Shown: positions 28,056-33,597 of the stretch, piece after piece
Layout: every line of letters begins with the position of its first letter
Numbering within the stretch: the first letter of the stretch is position 1
Assembly (NCBI GenBank): GCA_947631985.1
Contig: CANRNK010000012.1
Location: 1-33,597 of the forward strand
Direction: 5' to 3'
Source: an uncultured Lachnospiraceae bacterium
GTDB lineage: Bacteria > Bacillota > Clostridia > Lachnospirales > Lachnospiraceae
DNA length: 33,597 bases
Made by a program: the position numbers and the translations under genes
Notes under the pieces: model-generated
What the model was told of the DNA's origin: nothing
Database searches by the model: none
The model's input: the letters and a program-made list of their open reading frames with translations, nothing else

Positions 28056-28737
28056 AATATTAATTATTGAAGATGAAGAGGCAATCGCAGATTTAGAGAA
28101 AGATTATCTGGAACTAAGTGAGTTTGAAGTGGAAATTGAAAATACAGGAGATGGAGGATTGAACAGAGCTCTTGAAGGAGATTTTGATTTAGTCATTCTG
28201 GATCTAATGCTTCCAGGAATGGATGGATTCGAAGTTTGTAAAAAAATAAGAGAAGGAAAAAACATTCCAATCCTTATGGTTTCAGCAAAAAAAGATGATA
28301 TTGATAAGATCAGAGGTCTTGGACTTGGAGCGGATGATTATATGACCAAGCCATTTAGCCCTTCTGAATTGGTGGCGAGAGTAAAAGCACACCTCACAAG
28401 ATATGATAGACTTACAGGAACACACAACAAAGAGAATGATGTTGTTGAGATCAGAGGAATCAGAATTGATAAGACAGCAAGAAGAGTTTTTATCGATGGA
28501 GAAGAGAAAAACTTCACAACAAAAGAATTTGATTTATTAACATTTCTTGCTGAAAATCCAAATCATGTGTATACAAAAGACGAACTCTTCAGAGAAATCT
28601 GGGATATGGATTCCATTGGTGATATTGCAACAGTGACAGTACATATTAAAAAAATACGTGAGAAAATTGAATTCGACACGGCAAAACCTCAATATATTGA
28701 AACCATCTGGGGTGTTGGATATCGTTTTAAAGTCTGA
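28042..28737 (+). CDS. OmpR/PhoB-family response regulator
   Basis: Receiver ILIIEDEEAIADLEKDYL...LVILDLMLPGMDGFEV...DDYMTKPFSPSELVARVKAHL; winged helix VTVHIKKIREKIE...IWGVGYRFKV. Confidence 0.95.
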   Translation: MQMSRILIIEDEEAIADLEKDYLELSEFEVEIENTGDGGLNRALEGDFDLVILDLMLPGMDGFEVCKKIREGKNIPILMVSAKKDDIDKIRGLGLGADDYMTKPFSPSELVARVKAHLTRYDRLTGTHNKENDVVEIRGIRIDKTARRVFIDGEEKNFTTKEFDLLTFLAENPNHVYTKDELFREIWDMDSIGDIATVTVHIKKIREKIEFDTAKPQYIETIWGVGYRFKV

Positions 28738-28750
28738 GAAGTAAGAGACG

Positions 28751-29413
28751 ATGAAAAGTGAAATCATTTTTGAAGATCAGGATATTTTTGTTATTTATAA
28801 GCCATCCGGCTTAGCAACCCAGACAAACCGGCTGGGAGATGTAGATGTAGTAAGTGAATTAAAAAATTATAGATTTCAAAAAGAAAAAACAAATAATGGA
28901 CCGTATATTGGGTTGATTCACAGGCTTGATCAGCCAGTGGAAGGACTACTTGTTGTTGCAAAAAATCAAGCTGCAGCAAAAAAAATGAGTGAACAACTTG
29001 AAAAAAAGCAGCTTGATAAACATTATGTTGCCCTAGTCTATGGAAAACTTCCGCAGGAAGGGATTCTAGAAAACTGGTTGCTCCATGATAAAAAAATAAA
29101 CAGTGCTATTGTTGTTTCAAAGGAAAATAAAGAAGGAAAGTATGCCAAACTTATTTTTCAGGCAATGAAAAAAGAAGAGATCAGTCTGGTTCAAATCCAA
29201 TTGATTACTGGACGTCACCACCAAATCAGAGTCCAATTCGCACATAGGGGAAATCCTCTTTTAGGAGATTCAAAATATGGGACAAAGGAAAGTAATCAAA
29301 GTTCTAAAGAGCATCAAGTTAGAACAATTGCTCTTTGTGCTGACAAATTAGAGTTTGTACATCCGACAACAGGAGAAAAAATGTTATTTCAAATCCAGCC
29401 CAGGAATTTCTGA
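28751..29413 (+). CDS. RluA-family pseudouridine synthase
   Basis: IHRLDQPVEGLLVVAKN catalytic region; VQIQLITGRHHQIRVQFAHRGNPLLGDSKYG. Confidence 0.92.
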   Translation: MKSEIIFEDQDIFVIYKPSGLATQTNRLGDVDVVSELKNYRFQKEKTNNGPYIGLIHRLDQPVEGLLVVAKNQAAAKKMSEQLEKKQLDKHYVALVYGKLPQEGILENWLLHDKKINSAIVVSKENKEGKYAKLIFQAMKKEEISLVQIQLITGRHHQIRVQFAHRGNPLLGDSKYGTKESNQSSKEHQVRTIALCADKLEFVHPTTGEKMLFQIQPRNF

Positions 29414-29468
29414 TTTCACAGCAAAATGTGATATGAGTATTGGTAGCAGTACTAATTGGATTTGAAGG

Positions 29469-29497
29469 TTGACAAGAAGACACAATTTGAATACAAT
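29469..29497 (+). promoter_or_regulatory. SigA-type promoter for T-box/proS
   Basis: TTGACA-17 bp-TACAAT. Confidence 0.75.
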
Positions 29498-29544
29498 CGA
29501 TGTTAGATAAGAAAAGCAAGTAAAAATATAAAATATGACGAAGA

Positions 29545-29750
29545 TAAGGAATAGTACAGATAGTAGCCGGTGCAGAGAGAAAATCAGAAGGTGAAAGATT
29601 TTTGCGGAAACTATAGGGAACCTACCTTTGAGTTCTGTATGAAAATACAGCGCAGGCAGGCGTTATTTGCAGCTTGAGATGGGCATTTATTGCCAATTAG
29701 GGTGGTACCGCCGAAGCTTTCGGTCCCTTGGGGACAGAGGGCTTTTTTTG
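29545..29750 (+). ncRNA. T-box leader of proS (proline-specific)
   Basis: T-box sequence AGGGTGGTACCGCC (29699-29712), downstream terminator GTCCCTTGGGGACAGAGGGCTTTTTTT, putative specifier CCT at 29621-29623 in GGAACCTACC. 5' boundary approximate. Confidence 0.9.
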
Positions 29751-29828
29751 ATTCATAATAATAAAATGAGTTAAAAAGAAAAGAAATAGTGTGAAGGATA
29801 AAGATTCTACACTGCATAGAAGAAAGGT

Positions 29829-31274
29829 ATGATGATTAAAATGGGAAATGAAAAGAAATTAGTAGAGGCAATTACTTCAATGGAAGTAGATTTTGCACAG
29901 TGGTACACTGATGTAGTCAAGAAGGCAGAATTAATTACGTACTCGAGTGTAAAAGGTTGTATGATTATAAAACCAGCTGGCTATGCAATTTGGGAACTGA
30001 TTCAACAGCAACTTGATTTTATGTTTAAGGAGACAGGGGTAGAGAACGTCTATATGCCAATGTTTATTCCAGAAAGTTTATTAAATAAAGAAAAAGATCA
30101 TGTTGAGGGATTTGCACCAGAAGTAGCATGGGTTACACATGGGGGATTAAATCCTTTACAGGAAAGGCTTTGTGTACGACCTACTTCAGAAACCTTGTTC
30201 TGTGATTTTTATAAAAATGATATTCAATCCTATCGTGATCTACCAAAAGTATATAATCAATGGTGTAGTGTTGTAAGATGGGAAAAGGAAACGAGACCAT
30301 TCCTGCGTTCCAGAGAATTTTTATGGCAAGAGGGACATACAGCTCATGCCACAGCAGAGGATGCCGAAGAAAGAACGATTCAGATGTTGAATGTGTATGC
30401 AGACTTTTGTGAGAACGTTCTGGCAATTCCTGTTATCAAAGGAAGAAAGACAGAAAAGGAAAAATTTGCTGGAGCAGAGGCGACCTATACCATTGAGGCA
30501 TTGATGCATGATGGCAAGGCACTGCAATCTGGAACAAGTCACAATTTTGGGGATGGGTTTGCAAAGGCATTTGAAATACAATATACAGATAAAGATAACT
30601 CTTTAAAATATGTCCATCAGACTTCATGGGGAATGTCTACCAGAATTATTGGTGCAATTATTATGGTACATGGAGATGATTCTGGTCTTGTGCTCCCACC
30701 AAAGGTTGCTCCGGTCCAAATCATGATTATACCAATTCAGCAGAAAAAAGAAGGCGTTTTGGAGAAAGCATCAGAACTCAAGAGAAGATTAAGTTCATTC
30801 CGTGTCAAAATGGATGATACAGATAAAAGCCCTGGATGGAAGTTTTCTGAACAGGAAATGAGAGGAATTCCAATCAGGATTGAAATTGGACCGAAAGACA
30901 TTGAGTTGAACAAATGTGTTATGGTGCGTCGGGATACAGGAGAAAAAATTGAGGTCTCCTTAGATCAGATTGAGGATAAAGCGACAGAGCTGTTAGCGCA
31001 AATTCAAAAAGATATGTTAGACAGAGCAAAAAAACATGTTGCAACACATACATATGATGCGGCAGACTATCTTGAATTTGAGAAAACAATTAACGAAAAG
31101 CCAGGATTTATTAAAGCACTTTGGTGTGGAGAACAATCTTGTGAAGAAGAAATAAAAGAGAAAACAGGTGCGACAAGCAGATGTATGCCTTTTGACCAAG
31201 GCTTAGTAAGTGGAAAATGCGTTTGTTGCGGCAAACCTGCGAAAAAAATGGTATACTGGGGCAGAGCATACTAA
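29829..31274 (+). CDS. proS: Prolyl-tRNA synthetase (archaeal/eukaryote-like type)
   Basis: [52 protein letters not shown]-terminal zinc-binding-like region ending VYWGRAY. Start could be 29829, 29832 or 29841. Confidence 0.96.
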   Translation: MMIKMGNEKKLVEAITSMEVDFAQWYTDVVKKAELITYSSVKGCMIIKPAGYAIWELIQQQLDFMFKETGVENVYMPMFIPESLLNKEKDHVEGFAPEVAWVTHGGLNPLQERLCVRPTSETLFCDFYKNDIQSYRDLPKVYNQWCSVVRWEKETRPFLRSREFLWQEGHTAHATAEDAEERTIQMLNVYADFCENVLAIPVIKGRKTEKEKFAGAEATYTIEALMHDGKALQSGTSHNFGDGFAKAFEIQYTDKDNSLKYVHQTSWGMSTRIIGAIIMVHGDDSGLVLPPKVAPVQIMIIPIQQKKEGVLEKASELKRRLSSFRVKMDDTDKSPGWKFSEQEMRGIPIRIEIGPKDIELNKCVMVRRDTGEKIEVSLDQIEDKATELLAQIQKDMLDRAKKHVATHTYDAADYLEFEKTINEKPGFIKALWCGEQSCEEEIKEKTGATSRCMPFDQGLVSGKCVCCGKPAKKMVYWGRAY

Positions 31275-31284
31275 AAAAATGAAG

Positions 31285-31320
31285 CAGAAAGGCTCTGGAT
31301 TTTAGAGCCTTTCTGTTTAA
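31285..31320 (+). terminator. Rho-independent terminator after proS
   Basis: CAGAAAGGCTCT-GGATTTT-AGAGCCTTTCTG perfect 12-bp stem. Confidence 0.85.
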
Positions 31321-31355
31321 ATAAAAAACCACAAAACACATGGATAGGAGATTGT

Positions 31356-32549
31356 ATGAATATTTTAGTCATAAATTGCGGAAGTTCTTCTTTAAAATAC
31401 CAATTAATCAATAGCGAAACCGAAGAGGTTCTGGCAAAGGGATTATGTGAAAGAATTGGAATTGATGGAAGCCTGCTGGTACATCAGGCAGGTTTGGGAG
31501 AAAAAATCAAAAAGTCTGTTACGATGCCAAATCATACCATTGCCATAAAAATAGTGATAGAAACATTAATTGACGCAGAACTTGGTGTTATTCATAGTCT
31601 TGATGAAATCGGTGCAGTTGGACATCGTATTGTTCATGGTGGAGAAAAGTTCTCGCATGCAACTATTTTAACAGACGATATTATCAGTGAAATAGAAAGT
31701 TGTAACGATTTAGCACCTTTGCATAACCCTGCAAATTTAATTGGAATCCGTTCCTGCCGAGAGATTATGCCAGAAGTAGTCATGGTGGGTGTTTTTGACA
31801 CTGCGTTCCATCAGACCATGCCAAGAAAGGCATTTCTTTATGGGATTCCATACGATTATTACAAAAAATATAAAGTAAGAAGATACGGATTTCACGGAAC
31901 AAGTCATGAGTTTGTTGCGAATCGAGCAGCTCAGATTTTGAAAAAAGAAATAGAAGAGCTTAAGATTATAGTCTGTCATCTTGGAAATGGTGCAAGTGTC
32001 TCAGCTGTTAAAAATGGTAAAAGTGTTGATACCAGCATGGGAATGACCCCACTTGAAGGACTCATTATGGGAACACGGTCAGGTGACATTGACCCAGCAA
32101 TTATTGCCTATCTATGTGAAAAAGAGAAGAAGGATGTGCAGGAAATAACGGATATCTTAAACAAAGAGTCAGGGGTTCTAGGTCTATCAGAATTTTCAAG
32201 TGATTTTAGAGATCTTGCAGAGGAAAGTGCCAGAGGCAACGATCTGGCAACCGCAGCATTAGAAGCCTATTCCTATAGAGTTGGAAAGTATATTGGATCT
32301 TATGCAGCGGCAATGAATGGGGTTGATGTAATTGTTTTTACGGCCGGAGCAGGAGAAAACAATGCCGAAGTAAGGACCTTAATTGGCCAGTATATCGGAT
32401 TTTTGGGAACCAATATCAATCCTATAAAAAATAAAATCAGGGGAGAAGAAACAATTCTTTCTGATGAAGGATCCAAGGTAGTTACGATGATAGTACCTAC
32501 GAATGAAGAGCTTGCAATTGCAAGAGAAACAGTGCGCTTAGCAAAATAA
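31356..32549 (+). CDS. ackA: Acetate kinase
   Basis: MNILVINCGSSSLKYQLI; GHRIVHGGEKFS; RYGFHGTSHEFV; HLGNGASVSAVKNGKSVDTSMGMTPLEGLIMGTRSGDIDP. Confidence 0.98.
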   Translation: MNILVINCGSSSLKYQLINSETEEVLAKGLCERIGIDGSLLVHQAGLGEKIKKSVTMPNHTIAIKIVIETLIDAELGVIHSLDEIGAVGHRIVHGGEKFSHATILTDDIISEIESCNDLAPLHNPANLIGIRSCREIMPEVVMVGVFDTAFHQTMPRKAFLYGIPYDYYKKYKVRRYGFHGTSHEFVANRAAQILKKEIEELKIIVCHLGNGASVSAVKNGKSVDTSMGMTPLEGLIMGTRSGDIDPAIIAYLCEKEKKDVQEITDILNKESGVLGLSEFSSDFRDLAEESARGNDLATAALEAYSYRVGKYIGSYAAAMNGVDVIVFTAGAGENNAEVRTLIGQYIGFLGTNINPIKNKIRGEETILSDEGSKVVTMIVPTNEELAIARETVRLAK

Positions 32550-32563
32550 GGAATGGAAAAAGA

Positions 32564-33597
32564 ATGAAAATAATCCTGCCAGATAAAGTAAATCAAATTA
32601 TTGATACCCTGATGAGAGCAGGGTATGAAGCTTTTGCAGTTGGTGGATGTATTAGAGACTCCATTTTAGGCAGGAATCCTGAAGATTGGGACATTACAAC
32701 GTCAGCAAGCCCCGTTCAGGTGAAGGCACTATTTCATAGAACCGTAGATACAGGGATTCAACATGGAACGGTTACAGTCATGCTTGGAAAAGATGATTTT
32801 GAAGTTACGACCTATCGAATTGATGGTGAATATGAGAATTTCAGACATCCTAAAAATGTTATTTTTACAACAAATCTGATTGAGGACCTAAAAAGAAGAG
32901 ATTTTACAATTAATGCCATGGCATATAACCATACAACAGGGCTTGTAGATGTTTTTCATGGTATGGAAGATTTACAAAAAGGGATGATTCGCTGCGTAGG
33001 GAATGCAAAAGAACGATTTGAAGAAGATGCACTACGAATGCTTCGCGCAATCCGGTTTTCAGCGCAATTAGGATACGAAATTGAAAAAGAGACAGAAGAG
33101 GCAATCCGCTCACAGGCAAAGGATTTGTCGAAAATAAGTGCAGAAAGAGTTCGGACAGAATTGCTCAAACTGATTCTTTCAGATCATCCTGAAAAGCTTA
33201 TCAAGGCATATGAGACAGGAGTAACATCTGTTGTATTTCCTGAGTTTGACCAGATTATGGAAACGCCACAGAACAATGTACATCATAGATATCCGGTTGG
33301 AGAGCATACCATTTGTGCAATGAGACAGACAAAGGCGGATAAAATTCTAAGGCTCACTATGCTTTTCCATGACATTGGCAAACCAAGATGTCGGACGATA
33401 GATCAAATGGGAATTGATCATTTTTATAATCATGCTTCTGTTGGGTATGCAATTACAAGAGAGGTTATGAAAAGATTAAGATTTGATAATGAGACACTTG
33501 GCATAGTAAGCAGACTTGTAGCAAAGCATGCTATTAAAATTGAGGATTCCCAAGTCGGAGTCAGAAGAGCAATTTATGAAGTTGGAGAAGATATTTT
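32564..33597 (+). CDS. cca: CCA tRNA nucleotidyltransferase (3' truncated by window; not in ORF track)
   Basis: Translated from ATG 32564: MKIILPDKVNQIIDTLMRAGYEAFAVGGCIRDSILGRNPEDWDITTSASPVQV...RRDFTINAMAYN...FEEDALRMLRAIRFSAQLGYEIE; HD motif FHDIGKPRC. Confidence 0.93.
   Translation, partial: MKIILPDKVNQIIDTLMRAGYEAFAVGGCIRDSILGRNPEDWDITTSASPVQVKALFHRTVDTGIQHGTVTVMLGKDDFEVTTYRIDGEYENFRHPKNVIFTTNLIEDLKRRDFTINAMAYNHTTGLVDVFHGMEDLQKGMIRCVGNAKERFEEDALRMLRAIRFSAQLGYEIEKETEEAIRSQAKDLSKISAERVRTELLKLILSDHPEKLIKAYETGVTSVVFPEFDQIMETPQNNVHHRYPVGEHTICAMRQTKADKILRLTMLFHDIGKPRCRTIDQMGIDHFYNHASVGYAITREVMKRLRFDNETLGIVSRLVAKHAIKIEDSQVGVRRAIYEVGEDI

Noticed and set aside
28042-28737. Kinase-before-regulator gene order as unusual
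   Set aside because: Less common than regulator-first but frequent enough that it does not merit a finding on its own.
28911-28960. RluA-family active site HRLDQPVEG lacking the usual DxxTSG as a sign of inactivity
   Set aside because: The catalytic Asp in HRLD is retained and the variation may be a normal subfamily feature; cannot judge without alignment.

Overview
AT-rich chromosomal window, consistent with a Lachnospiraceae-like clostridial genome (inferred from gene content and composition, no search run). It opens with the end of a flagellar block: a large FliK-like repeat protein, flagellin and a FliS-like chaperone. A compact monoderm Tad/type IVc pilus-like locus follows (~4.67-14.65 kb). 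It contains two separate A24 prepilin peptidases, a TadZ-like protein with a degenerate P-loop, TadA/CpaF ATPase, a TadB-like and an enlarged TadC-like membrane protein, a 55-aa Flp-like pilin absent from the ORF track, a DUF5702-like protein, two TadE-like pseudopilins (one with a tandem Cys-rich tail), and a DUF6382-like/FHA protein. A rhomboid protease gene follows directly. The rest is mostly ordinary metabolism and housekeeping: flavodoxin-like reductase, HIT, murG, pgi, D-2-hydroxyacid dehydrogenase, ahcY, AraC regulator, hsp20, reverse rubrerythrin plus PerR-like regulator, Fe-ADH, two-component system, RluA-family synthase, a T-box upstream of proS, ackA, and a truncated cca. No CRISPR array, rRNA, tRNA or transposon was seen. 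The best candidate for something under-described is the pilus locus.
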